64,000 nt of DNA from Opitutaceae bacterium. GTDB lineage: Bacteria; Verrucomicrobiota; Verrucomicrobiia; Opitutales; Opitutaceae. A model generated the notes under the pieces. The model worked only from the letters and a program-made list of their open reading frames with translations. It did not search any database and was not told the origin of the DNA. Where the stretch lies: assembly GCA_028688225.1 (NCBI GenBank), contig JAQTYQ010000002.1, positions 124,001-188,000 of the forward strand, in the 5' to 3' direction. Positions within the stretch are counted from its first letter, which is position 1. Every line of letters starts with the position of its first letter. The translations under genes were made by a program, and so were the position numbers. Shown here piece by piece: positions 19,138 through 29,300 of the stretch.

Positions 19138-19869
19138 TCACCCTTGCGCCGGCCGCGGCCGCAACGCGAGCCCGATGCAAAGATTGCACCAGATGAAGGG
19201 GATCCGGAGCGGGAAGAAGCTGCGGGCCTCGGTGGTAAACCAGGGGGCGAGCTCCTCCAGGATCTCGTGTGGGAAGTTGATGTGCTCGCGCTTGTAAAAC
19301 CAGGAGTAGTCACCGCCATAGCGCCGTTTATACACCCTTTCCGCTGAAATCTTGCGCGCCATGGTGTACGCCGGGCTGCCCTCGGTGGGGATGACCACGA
19401 GGAACCGGCCGGTTTCCTTGTTCACCAAGCGGTGAGCCTCGCGGATGGCCGCCGGTAGGTTGGGCAGGTGTTCGAGGACATGGACCGCGATCACCCGGTC
19501 AAAAAAACCGTCGGGAAAATCGAGCCGGGTCTGGCAGTCGCCGACGATGGCCTGCACCCGGGGAAAATTTTTGCGAATCCCCGCCGCCATGTTCTCGCGG
19601 AGTTCGAGCGCATGGTAATTCTCCTCCTGCTCTCGAGTGAGTTTTTCGTGGTGAAGATGCTCGCCGAGTCCTGCCCCGATCTCCAGGGAGGTCTTGAAAT
19701 CGGGCGGCGAGTATTTCACCGGAAAGTTGTGATTGAAAGACTCCACAAGGGCAAAACGCCGCGGCAGCACTTCGTGCCACAGTTTCATGAAGTCATCGCT
19801 AATGCGCTTCTGCTCCGGCGTTAGCGGCGGGAGCGTCTTGGGCCATTTTGGAGTCTGGGTTGTCGGCAT
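19138..19869 (-). CDS. Class I SAM-dependent methyltransferase
   Basis: This 243-residue protein has SAM motif I as LEIGAGLGEHLHHEKL, an acidic motif II region (YHALELRENM), motif III/IV in the FDRVIAVHVLEHLPNL stretch and VNKETGRFLVVIPTEG after it, the common Methyltransf_11 layout. The ATG at 19869 was chosen over 19923, which adds 18 residues of repeat-like composition. It probably methylates a sugar, lipid-linked glycan or small precursor in the cytoplasm. It sits between the epimerase and a YfhO-like gene transcribed the same way. Confidence 0.88.
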   Translation of the reverse strand: MPTTQTPKWPKTLPPLTPEQKRISDDFMKLWHEVLPRRFALVESFNHNFPVKYSPPDFKTSLEIGAGLGEHLHHEKLTREQEENYHALELRENMAAGIRKNFPRVQAIVGDCQTRLDFPDGFFDRVIAVHVLEHLPNLPAAIREAHRLVNKETGRFLVVIPTEGSPAYTMARKISAERVYKRRYGGDYSWFYKREHINFPHEILEELAPWFTTEARSFFPLRIPFIWCNLCIGLALRPRPAQG

Positions 19870-19935
19870 GGGAAAGACTGCGCGGTTAGAGCGAATAGCC
19901 TCCCCGCCCGTGAGAAAAGGCAAATCTTGCCCGGC

Positions 19936-22650
19936 TTACGGATGAAGCGGCTCACGCCGCACCGCGAGGATCCTGCCGGTGAAGCGCGTGCCGGCGTTCG
20001 AGCCGCCGATGCGGTTCTCGCCCACGGTGATGTCCGCGAGCCTGGTGTCGTACGGCCGCACGTTTTCATTGAGGACCACCCGCCCGTCGAGCACCACGCG
20101 CAGCCGCTTCCGCAGGGCCTCGCGTTCAGGGCCGGGCAGAGATTTGACGGCCGGATGATCGGACGGAAACAGCGCCCCTTCCGAAATCTCGATCGTGTGC
20201 ACCGCAAAATAGTCGGCCTCGATGGGTTCGCTTATCTTGCCGAGCAGGCCCCAGACATCGACGCCGAGGCGTACGTGGCGCGAATCCTCGTAGTGCACGT
20301 AGACAAAAGTCCCGGCATGGGGCCGGCCGGTGACCAGCAATGGCTGGGTACCCTGCGGGGCGTTGCGGGGGAAGATGACCTGCAGGACGACTGGGCCGGC
20401 GCCCTCGCGCCAGCGGCGCCAGGCATGCACGCCCCACCAGGCGGCTGCGAGCGCGACTGACACGGCCCCGGCCGTTGCCAGCAGGCGCCAGTTGATTCGC
20501 GCCATTCTCCGGCGAAGTGCACCGATGGCCGACACGACGCCTGCCCGCATCCGGCGTGGCATGATCAATCCCGCCGCCATGCCCGCCCATCCGGCGAAGG
20601 CGAGCCAGAAGGCCGCCCGGAGCAGGGGAGATCCGGCGTAGCGCAGTTCCACCTGACTGGTGTCGGCGGGGACGGGTAGCAGCACGAGCCCGTCGGGCGA
20701 CGTCTGCACGGGACAGGGTTGGCGGTCCACCGTCGCTGCATAACCGGGCAGAAACATGCGCGGCACCTCCAGATAGCCGGCCGTCGCGGCGTGGACCTGC
20801 ACCCGCAGCGGCACGAATGTCTCCACGGCCACCGGGAGCTGGTCGAGGGTCGTGGCCTCGAGCTTGAAGTCGGCAAAGCGCATCCAGCTTTGGGCCTCGA
20901 TCCCCGGTGCGACGAGCCACAGCTCGATCTCCTCGGGCTCCTGGCTCGTCGTCCACAGGCTCAGGGAATGGCGGTTGTGCGGCCGCAGGCCGAAACCTTC
21001 GGGGCCGCCTGCCGCCGGGAGGGAATACTGCCGGAAAAACGTCCGTCCGCGCAGCTGGAGGATGAGCGACCGGGGCGGTGTTTTGAAATCAAACGTCAGT
21101 CGGTAGCGCCGGCCGGGCCGGAGCGTGAGCCGCGGCGCCAGCACCAGGTGATCGGCGGCGGTCTCGACCACCCGGAAGGTGCCGCGGGCCGCCGTCTCGG
21201 CGAACGGCGCGTCGGCGTTGGCCGCCACCACGTGCGCATCGAACGGGGCGCGCAGGCGGAATTCCATCACCGGGTCGATGACGCCGTTCATGAACCAGGG
21301 CGGGGAGCCGAGCATGGCGAACGAGATCACGGTCAGGTCGATGTTCTCGGGCTGGTGGACCCGGCGGGAGCTGGCGGCATCGAGGCGCGTGGCAAAACCG
21401 CGCGCCACAAAAGGCAGCGCCTCCCAGCCGGTCCAGAGCACACCGGCGGCCAGCAGACAGACGGCGGCGTCGCGCCGGAACCCCGTCCACGGCTTCGCCA
21501 GCGGGCGCCAGCCCAGGGCGAACGCAAAAACAGCCAGGAGCGTGACCAGCAGGTACAGGCGCTGCATCGGCCACTGGTTGGTCAGCGTCACCGTGATCGT
21601 GGGCAGCTTTTCCCACAGCCATGTCTGCACGCCCGGCACCGGCAGGGTCAGCGCCAGGAAGAAGGCGGCGACGACGACGAATACCAGCGCCAGCACCTGC
21701 CGCCGCCACAGGGCGAGCCCGGTCGCGACGACCAGCAGCGCCCAGTAAGCGTAGCCCAGTTGAAAATCACCGAGCTGGTCTGCCCGCGCGCTCACCGGCT
21801 CCAGCGCCGCGGCCGCCACCCGGCGCGTCTCGGAGAGCAGCAGTTGCACATCCTTGACGTGGGTGATGCTGTGGTAGCCGCTCACGGTCAGCGCGGACAC
21901 GAAGGCATAGCCGGCCAGCACCGCAAACAGCAGACCCGCGCCCGCAACCGGCAGCAGGATCCGCCCGCGTCGCCACCCGGTGATGACGACGACGAGGCCC
22001 GCCGGCAGCGTGACGACGGTCAGCCAGAATGCCACCGGCGGATGGGCCAGCCAGATGGCCGCCAACCCGATCGCGATTTGGGCGAGGGAGCCGAACGTTC
22101 CTTCGCGCTGGGCCCGGACCAGTCCGCCGAGGACCAGCGGAATCCACGGCGCGGTCATGACGGTCATGTAGAGGTCCATGGCGTAGGCCGTGGAGAGCAG
22201 ACCGGGCGAGAAGCCGTAGGCAGCGGCCAGTCCGGCCGCGATTCGGGCATCGAGCCCGGGCACGGCCCGGCGGAGGGAGCCATAACAGCTCAGCACGCCG
22301 CCGAACAGGCTCAGGCCGACCACGAGGTTTTGCAGCGTCCAGAAGCCGAGCATGCGGAAGGTCAGCAGGTCGAGCAGCCCTGCTGCATAGGTGAAATAGG
22401 GCGCGGTGCGCAGGGGATGGATGCGGCCGTTCCAGGCGTACTCGCTCTGGCCGACGAGCACGGGAAACACACCGGACCGCATCTGGGTGACGCTGTCGGC
22501 GACCGCGAGGCTGTAGTTGTAGGCCTCGCTCGTGCCGAGCGCAGTGTCGGTGAAGAACGGCGCGGCGATGAACAGTCCCGCGGCCAGGAGGATGGCCAGG
22601 ACGGGGCCGCGGCCGGCCAGCAAGGGGCGCAGGGGGGCGGGCGGGGTCAT
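19936..22650 (-). CDS. YfhO-like membrane protein with one C-terminal repeat domain
   Basis: This 904-residue paralogue of the 14224-17958 protein has AYNYSLAVADSVTQMRSGV and YAWNGRIHPLRTAPYFTYA in the N-terminal membrane domain and the YfhO-type PGYAATVDRQP ... VPADTSQVELRYAG tail. After one more membrane helix (near residue 720) it has a single repeat domain from about 752 to the end (PLLVTGRPHAGTFVYV, ALFPSDHP, IGGSNAGTRFTGRI). It may represent the simplest YfhO-plus-repeat state. Likely an inner-membrane protein with the repeat in the periplasm; substrate unknown. Confidence 0.85.
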   Translation of the reverse strand: MTPPAPLRPLLAGRGPVLAILLAAGLFIAAPFFTDTALGTSEAYNYSLAVADSVTQMRSGVFPVLVGQSEYAWNGRIHPLRTAPYFTYAAGLLDLLTFRMLGFWTLQNLVVGLSLFGGVLSCYGSLRRAVPGLDARIAAGLAAAYGFSPGLLSTAYAMDLYMTVMTAPWIPLVLGGLVRAQREGTFGSLAQIAIGLAAIWLAHPPVAFWLTVVTLPAGLVVVITGWRRGRILLPVAGAGLLFAVLAGYAFVSALTVSGYHSITHVKDVQLLLSETRRVAAAALEPVSARADQLGDFQLGYAYWALLVVATGLALWRRQVLALVFVVVAAFFLALTLPVPGVQTWLWEKLPTITVTLTNQWPMQRLYLLVTLLAVFAFALGWRPLAKPWTGFRRDAAVCLLAAGVLWTGWEALPFVARGFATRLDAASSRRVHQPENIDLTVISFAMLGSPPWFMNGVIDPVMEFRLRAPFDAHVVAANADAPFAETAARGTFRVVETAADHLVLAPRLTLRPGRRYRLTFDFKTPPRSLILQLRGRTFFRQYSLPAAGGPEGFGLRPHNRHSLSLWTTSQEPEEIELWLVAPGIEAQSWMRFADFKLEATTLDQLPVAVETFVPLRVQVHAATAGYLEVPRMFLPGYAATVDRQPCPVQTSPDGLVLLPVPADTSQVELRYAGSPLLRAAFWLAFAGWAGMAAGLIMPRRMRAGVVSAIGALRRRMARINWRLLATAGAVSVALAAAWWGVHAWRRWREGAGPVVLQVIFPRNAPQGTQPLLVTGRPHAGTFVYVHYEDSRHVRLGVDVWGLLGKISEPIEADYFAVHTIEISEGALFPSDHPAVKSLPGPEREALRKRLRVVLDGRVVLNENVRPYDTRLADITVGENRIGGSNAGTRFTGRILAVRREPLHP

Positions 22651-22696
22651 GCAGGCGGCGTCTGTGGTAGGCCGGGGCTCCGCCGGTGCGGGCGCC

Positions 22697-22845
22697 TAGA
22701 GCGATTTAAACTGAAGTGTAGCCACGAAAGAACACATAGATCGCAAAGGGAAGGGTCTGAATGGATTGGCGATGCGCTTCTTGAGTTCTTTGGTGGCTAA
22801 AGATCGAGTTCAGAATTTGGCCACGACTTTACTTAAGACACGCTA
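22697..22845. mobile_element. MITE-like repeat, type B copy 2
   Basis: This 149-bp element nearly matches 9345-9493. The left end reads tagagcgatttaaact and the right end, reversed, begins tagcgtgtcttaag, an imperfect terminal inverted repeat. Its last three bases (22843-22845) form the TAG stop codon of the minus-strand GT2 gene, exactly as copy 1 does for the SDR gene. Confidence 0.82.
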
Positions 22846-23775
22846 TTGCTTGAAACCCTCGGCGCGGTCGACGATGAAACGGGGCCGGACCCGCACCTCC
22901 TCGTAGATGCGGCCGATGTATTCGCCGAGGATGCCGACGCTGATGAGCTGCACCCCGCCCATGAAGAGGATGAGGATGACGATGGTCGGATTGCCGACGG
23001 GGAAGGGGAAGCCGGCCAGCTTCATCACCAGATAGATCAGCGCGATGAGGATCGAGCCGAAGGCCAGCGCGAAGCCGAGCTGCGTGCTCAGGGTGAGGGC
23101 GTAGGTGGAAAAGCAGAAGATGCCGTTGAAGCCGATGCGGAGCGACCCGAGGAAGCGGTTGTAGTTGGTCTGCCCGGCGAAGCGCGCCGGACGGTCGAAC
23201 GGGATGAGCACCTGCCGGAAGCCGACCACCGCCACCATGCCGCGCAGGAACCCGTGGGTCTCCTTCAGCTGCACCACCTCGTTGACGACCCGCCGGGACA
23301 TCAGGCGGAAGTCGCCCGTGTTCGGCGGAATCTTCACATCGGCGATCTTGTTGATGATCCGGTAGCCGGTCTCGGCAATGAGTCTCTTGATCCAGGGCTC
23401 GCCCGTCCGCTGGCGGCGCTGCGGCAGCACGACATCGTAGCCCTCCCGCCATTTGGCGATCATCTCCCCGAGCAGTTCCGGCGGATCCTGCAAATCCACG
23501 TCCATGACGACGACGGCGTCGCCCGTGGAGTATTGCATGCCGGCCAGGGTGGACATCGGCTGGCCGAAGCGGCGGGAAAACCTGATCAGCTTGATGCGCG
23601 CATCCTGCGCGCGGTGCTCGAGCACGACCTCCTCAGTGCGGTCGGGCGACGGGTCCAGCGCGAAGATAATCTCGTAGTCCTCGGTGAGACCAGAGAGAAT
23701 CGGACGCAGGCGGCGCAGAAACTCACCGATGTTCTTCTCCTCACGGTAGACGGGAACCACGATGCTCAGGAGCAT
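22843..23775 (-). CDS. GT2 glycosyltransferase, GtrB/DPM1-like polyprenyl-phosphate type
   Basis: This 310-residue protein starts MLLSIVVPVYREEKNI, has the acidic donor-binding DVDLQDPPELL near residue 95 and ends with two hydrophobic helices, the arrangement of GtrB-type enzymes that load a sugar from an NDP donor onto polyprenyl phosphate at the cytoplasmic membrane face. The product would be flipped by a GtrA-like protein (one is present at 1108-1503) and used by GT-C enzymes such as the giants around it. The ATG at 23775 aligns with the family start. The stop codon lies in a type B repeat. Confidence 0.92.
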   Translation of the reverse strand: MLLSIVVPVYREEKNIGEFLRRLRPILSGLTEDYEIIFALDPSPDRTEEVVLEHRAQDARIKLIRFSRRFGQPMSTLAGMQYSTGDAVVVMDVDLQDPPELLGEMIAKWREGYDVVLPQRRQRTGEPWIKRLIAETGYRIINKIADVKIPPNTGDFRLMSRRVVNEVVQLKETHGFLRGMVAVVGFRQVLIPFDRPARFAGQTNYNRFLGSLRIGFNGIFCFSTYALTLSTQLGFALAFGSILIALIYLVMKLAGFPFPVGNPTIVILILFMGGVQLISVGILGEYIGRIYEEVRVRPRFIVDRAEGFKQ

Positions 23776-23890
23776 GCGGGGAGCAAAGCGGAAAACCGGC
23801 GGGGCGGGAAGGCAGAAAACCTGGCCGCCGGCCAACCGTGGAGGCCTGACTGTAATCCGCTTCAGGCCCAACGACGAAAACCTTGGCTAC

Positions 23891-24013
23891 AGCGGTTTAA
23901 GTTATTTCGTAGCCGTCCTGGTATCGGGTAGCGCAGGCTTCCAGCCTGCATTTGTACCGATGCAGGCTGGAAGCCTGCGCTACTTTTACGGCCATACATC
24001 AACTTAAGCCGCT
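23891..24013. mobile_element. MITE-like repeat, type A copy 2
   Basis: This 123-bp element lies between the GT2 start and the end of the next minus-strand gene, with inverted ends agcggtttaagtt and aacttaagccgct (imperfect). The interior carries an inverted pair of the gcaggcttccagcctgca type and a gcaggctggaagcctgcgct half. It nearly matches 11179-11302. Confidence 0.85.
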
Positions 24014-24025
24014 CTGGGATATTCT

Positions 24026-26287
24026 TTAATGGTCTTGCCGCCGGTCAGCGGTGGACGCGGCTTCGGCTGAAGTGCGGGCGAAGAGGTGGTAGCGGCGGAT
24101 GGCCGCCCCATCGAGCGCCGCTTCCCCGGCTGCGCCCGGATGATTCCGCCATAACCGCCAGCCGAGCCAGACCCACACGAACAGCAGCGAGACGAGCGAG
24201 AGGTAATAGACTGCAACCAGACCTGGCGGACCGGGGTAATCGAGCACGACCTGACTGCGGCCGGCCGGCATTGACACCGCGACCAGACCCGCGGCGGTGC
24301 ATTGCACCGGTACGACGCGGCCATTCACCGTCGCGCGATAGCCGGGGATGAAGACGCGCGGCGTCTCCAGCAAACCGGCGTGCGGGGTGTCGGCGGCGAC
24401 CTTCAGGGGAACGAGCGACTCGAGCTGGAGCAGGAGATCGGCCGGGGAAAAAGGAATGGCCTGCATCACCACGGCCACCCCGGGCGATTGCACCGAAAGC
24501 TTTTCCGCCGGCAGGCCGCCGGTGCGGACCGGGAAGGCATGGGCCGAGGTCGGGCGGGCCCCGAAGGCCATCGGTCCGCCGAATTCCGGCAAGATATAGG
24601 CAAAGTGCCGGGTGTGCCCGTGGACGATGATCGGTCCCTTGGCGTCCGCGGGCAGGTCGAAGTTGAGCAAATAATCGTGCACGCCGTCGGTTTGAAACCA
24701 GATTTCCGGGTGGATGGTGAGCTTGGGTGGCGGCGCAGGCAGGCGGGCGACCTGGCCCAGGACGGCGGAGGTGTTGTCGAGCACGACCTGCTGGTTTTCA
24801 TCGAGCAGCCGCAGCTCGAAGGCCGGATCCATGCGGCCATGCGAGAAATAGGGCGGGAAAGCGCCGAAGAGGGCGTACGATGCCCGGGTAAGTTCGACGT
24901 TTTCCGGACGCAGCATTTGCGCCGTCATGAGCGGGCCGGCATTGACGAGGCGGGCGCGGCTTTGCAGCGCCCAGGCCTCGGAGACGCTCCAGGCGGCGCC
25001 GATCCCCAGCAAAATGCACCCGAGTCCGTACAGGCGGCGCTGCCCCGGGCCGAGACCGCCAAGGTCCAGTGCGCCGGCGACCAGGGCCAGGGCGGCCAGG
25101 ATCGGATAGAACCGTTGCATGGGCCAGGAATTGGTGAGGTTGAGCACGGCCGAGGGCACGGCATCCCACAATGCGAGCGTGACATGCGGCACCGGGATCA
25201 CCAACAAGACAAAGGCGCCGAGCGCGCCGAGCAGGACCGCCCCCGCCACGCCGCGGCGCACCTGCCAGCCGCTGCCCAGGAGCAGCACGGCCCACAGCGT
25301 AAAACCGAGCTGCAGATCCGCCAACGGTGCGTCCACCCGGGAGATCGTGGAATAAAACGAAGCCGGCCAGGCGGCCTGCAGATTGGCCAGGATGGCCTGC
25401 GGCATCGTGCCGTCGCCGTCCGGCGAATAATGCAGATGCAGGCTGCGCACCGAGTAAAGTTCGTAGAGCATCAGCACGGCCATGAGCGCGACCCCGAACA
25501 CCGGGCGGAGCAGATTGCCCTCCGCCCGTCCCACCAGCAGGAGGCGGACGAATTGCGTGACGACGAGCACGGGGGTGAGCCAGACGGCGATGGGAGGGTG
25601 GACGTACCAAAGCAGCCCGAGCGAGGCGACCGAGAGCAGCAGGCCGTCCCCATCCCGCACTTTTTGCAGCGAAAGGACGATGCCCAGCCAGAACAGCGGC
25701 TGCCACGGCGCGATGAGCGTGGTCGCGAGCATGTCGTAGTGATAGAGCGGCGCGAGCAGGCCGGCGCTGGTGACGTAGGCGCTGGCGAGCAGGGCTGCCG
25801 CCACCCGTCTTGCCGGCGCGAGGCGCCGGACCGCATAATAGGCCGTGAGGGCGCCGCCCAGCGTGCTGAGCTGAACCGTGAGATTCTGCAGGGCCGCGAA
25901 ATCCAGCCGGTGACCGGTCAGCCAGTCGAGGGCGCCGCCGAGATGCAGGTAGTAGGGCGCGGTGCGGATGGTATGGACGCCGCCATTGAACGCGTAGTCT
26001 GTCTGGCCGACCAGGACGGGAAAAACGCCCTGCCGGAACTGGGTGACGGCATCGGCCATCTGCAGCAGGTAGTGATAAGCATCGCCGGCCCCGATGAGCG
26101 TGCCCTGGAAATAGGGCCAGGTGGCAAACAGGCCGGCCGCCTCGACCCAAAGCAGGCAGCCGCATTCCACCGTCCAGTCACGCCGGGCGCCGGCCGGCCG
26201 GCGCCGGAGGCGCAGTACCAGCGCCAGCCAAGGCATCATCGCCACCAGCCCAAGCGGGGCAGCCATGGAGAAAAAGTGGGCGGGCAT
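24026..26287 (-). CDS. YfhO-like polytopic membrane protein
   Basis: This 753-residue protein has AYHYLLQMADAVTQFRQGV and YAFNGGVHTIRTAPYYLHL in the N-terminal membrane domain (about twelve segments) and the C-terminal PGYRATVNGRVV ... MPAGRSQVVLDYPG signature with one final helix. It is the shortest of the four YfhO-like paralogues and lacks the beta repeats. It could transfer a sugar to an extracytoplasmic acceptor. The 1220-residue protein lies 70 bases upstream in the same direction, probably one transcript. Confidence 0.85.
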   Translation of the reverse strand: MPAHFFSMAAPLGLVAMMPWLALVLRLRRRPAGARRDWTVECGCLLWVEAAGLFATWPYFQGTLIGAGDAYHYLLQMADAVTQFRQGVFPVLVGQTDYAFNGGVHTIRTAPYYLHLGGALDWLTGHRLDFAALQNLTVQLSTLGGALTAYYAVRRLAPARRVAAALLASAYVTSAGLLAPLYHYDMLATTLIAPWQPLFWLGIVLSLQKVRDGDGLLLSVASLGLLWYVHPPIAVWLTPVLVVTQFVRLLLVGRAEGNLLRPVFGVALMAVLMLYELYSVRSLHLHYSPDGDGTMPQAILANLQAAWPASFYSTISRVDAPLADLQLGFTLWAVLLLGSGWQVRRGVAGAVLLGALGAFVLLVIPVPHVTLALWDAVPSAVLNLTNSWPMQRFYPILAALALVAGALDLGGLGPGQRRLYGLGCILLGIGAAWSVSEAWALQSRARLVNAGPLMTAQMLRPENVELTRASYALFGAFPPYFSHGRMDPAFELRLLDENQQVVLDNTSAVLGQVARLPAPPPKLTIHPEIWFQTDGVHDYLLNFDLPADAKGPIIVHGHTRHFAYILPEFGGPMAFGARPTSAHAFPVRTGGLPAEKLSVQSPGVAVVMQAIPFSPADLLLQLESLVPLKVAADTPHAGLLETPRVFIPGYRATVNGRVVPVQCTAAGLVAVSMPAGRSQVVLDYPGPPGLVAVYYLSLVSLLFVWVWLGWRLWRNHPGAAGEAALDGAAIRRYHLFARTSAEAASTADRRQDH

Positions 26288-26357
26288 TACGATGGCTTAG
26301 TATGGGAAACGCCCGATCCGTTCCATGATTAACTGGCGCCCGGGTGAATCGAGGGGA

Positions 26358-29300
26358 TTACTCGAAATCGATGTTGACGATGCGATAGGAACGCTCACGG
26401 GTGTCGGGGGCGGCCAGCGGATAGCTGCGGCCGGCGGCGAGCGCCAGGGTGGTGGCGCGGACGGCGGAGAGCGGCACGGTGATGCGCTCGGTCTTCTCGA
26501 GCCCCAGCAGGCGGGTCGTCGGCGGGACGCCGTCAACGCTGACCTCCAGCGGCAGATCGGTCCGCGCCGGATAGCGCACGAGTTCCACGTAGGCCTGCTT
26601 GAAGCGGCTGGTGGCGGGGAAGGAGAAATCGATCTTCCGGTCGACCCAGCCGTCGGTGTCGGCTCCGTGAATGCCGAACAGGTAGCCCGAGCGATGCCAG
26701 CCGCGCGCAAACAGGTCGGTGCGGCTGTAGTTCTCGAAGGAGATGTTCTTGATGAAGAAGGCACGCCGGCGCGGATCGTTCGGCAGCGCGAACTCCCCGT
26801 CCGCCTCGAGCCGGATCTGGCTACGCTCGCCGGCGAGGAGCGGCAGATTCAGACTGAGATAGGAGGCGCGCGGCGCCCTCGCGGTCTGCACCAGGAGGTC
26901 GTTCTGGTAGACCTTGAGCTCGTTGGCGGGCAGCGCGGCCCAGCCCGGCATCTCGAGGTCGAGCTTGAGCACCTGGAATCCGCTGAATGCCGGCGCCTTG
27001 AAGGACGCCTGCCGGCCGACCCAGCCGTCCCCGTCGATCCCGGTGAGTTCGAACCGCTCCCCCTGCTCGTTGGCGAGGCGGAGAAAATCGGCGAAACCGG
27101 AGAGGTCGCTGATGGAGATCTCGCGGACGAAGGCCGATTTGACGCGGGTGTCGTTGCGGCCATAGATCCGCGCCCACGCAGAGTTACTACCATAGGCCTG
27201 CGTTACCGAAAAATGCAGCGAGATGGAGGTGATGTCGGCCGGCTCCCTGATCAGGCGGGTGAGGGTGAATTCGCCGGCCTTCAGATGTACGATCTCGGTC
27301 GGCTTCTCGTTGATCGAGACGGTCAGATCCACGCCCTCGGTCTTGAAGGCGGGGGTTTCGGGGACGTAGCCCTTGAAATAGAGCACCTGGCCGGGATGGG
27401 ACGGCCCGAACTTGAAGTAGGCGTCCTCGGCCACCCAACCGTCCTCGTAGATTCCGGAGTACTCCAGGCCGGGATATTTGGAGAGGTCTTCGGGGAAACG
27501 GCTGATCTTGGTTGGCCGCGACAGGGCGTGATATTGCTCATCGGTCATGACCGAAATGTCGCGCACAAAGCCGACGAGGCGGCGGTCGTCCAGGTTGTAG
27601 TTCCGCCCGTAGAGCAGCATCAGGCCGGTTTTGGTCTTCAGGATCGGCGCGGGGTCCTCGCCGAAATCGACCATGATATAGGCCTGGTTCTCGTAGTACT
27701 CGGGTTTGATGACCGGCGAAAACACGCGCGCCGAGCCGTTGCCGACGAAGGGCAGCGGATAGTCCTGCTCGCCGACCACGATGGCCTTCGCGGGCAGTTG
27801 GGAGCGGCTCTGTCCGAGCGGAGTGCGGGTGAAATCGACCACGAGGCGCAGATCGGACGAGGGGTTGATGATGTTGAAGACATTGTACCGGCCGCTGCCA
27901 TGGAAGTAGACCCGGCCATGGGTGATCGGCTCGGGCTCGCGCTGGAAGAAAGCCGCCCTGAAGCGCGCCGAGGAGTAGTAGTGCGGGCCGAGCTCGGAAT
28001 GGATGAACACCAGCCGGTCCTTTACCTGGCTCTCGAGCTTGTACTGGTACATGTGCTGGACGGTCCAGCTGTCGCCCCGGTTCTGTTTGTTGAAATGGTC
28101 AAGGTTGGTGCGGATGGCGACGAAGAGGCGGTCCCGGTAGCCGATCTGGCGCGAACTGGTTTCGGTCCAATTGTTGAGCGGCGCCTGAATGGTCATCACC
28201 CGGTAGTCGGGCACGTCGCCGTGCATGATTTCGCTGGGCAGGAGCGGGCGCAGCAGGGCCAGCTTCTCGATCAACCGCGCCTGCGGCCCGAGATTGGGGT
28301 CGGGGGTGCGGAGGAATTTCAACACCGCGATGTTGGCGATGTTGTCCATGTAGGAGCGGCTGAGGAAACGCGTGTCGATGCCCTTGGTGTACTGGGAGAG
28401 CATCTTCGCGCTGACCACGTTGCTGATGTCGCTTTCGATGCCGTCGTAGACCAGGTTTTTCGGCGAGGTGAAGCGCACCCCGAGGCGGGACGCGTCCACG
28501 ACTTCGGTCAGGCCGCCGCCATAGGTGCCGAGCGAGGCGTAGCTGTAGTACACGTGGTTCGGCATCGTGCAGCAGAAGAACACCGCGAGGGCGATGCGTC
28601 CCCAGCGGCGGAATTTCGGCCGGCCGTCGAAGAGGAACCTGGCGAAGCCCTGGGCGAGAATCAGGGTGGTCACCGGCTGGGCGAACATCGCCAGCTTGAA
28701 GAGGCCGAAGTCCTGTCCCTTGAAGAACAGGTAGAAGCCCAGCGGAATCATGACGGCCGCGAGGTAGCCGACCGGGGCGCCCTCCCCGAGGTTGCGCCCG
28801 GCATGCCAGATCAGGTAGCCGAGCAGGATGAAGCCGACCGCGATCTGGATCGAGATCAGCGGATCGAAGCCGACCGCGCCAAAGGCGTGCAGGCCGAAGA
28901 GCATGGGCACGAAGGAGGGCACCAGCGTCCAGGGAAACAGCACGAGGCCGCCGCTTTGGTCGTTGATTTCCGCCATGGCGCCCAGGCCGGCGGAGCCGAC
29001 CGACTGCATCACCAGCGTATTGATGAATTCATAGGTGCTCGTGCCGAGCAGGACAAAGGTGAGCCCGGCCACGCCTGCCACAAAGAGCGCGTAGCGGCCG
29101 AAATGCGGCATGTCGGTGTAACGCAGCCGGACCGCAAAGATCAGGATGCCCAGCGCGATGAAGGGCGACACCTCCGGATACAGGATGCCGAGGCAGCAGG
29201 TGAGCAGGCCGGCGAGCAGCAGTTTGCGCAGGCTCAGGTACCGGGTGGAGAACAGCACCGTCGCCGCCGCCAGCAGGTTGGCGATGCCGCCCACTTGCGC

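Noticed and set aside
20719-22800. Plus-strand open frame of 693 codons
   Set aside because: Antisense shadow of the YfhO-like gene; rich in Arg/Gln/His, no domain.
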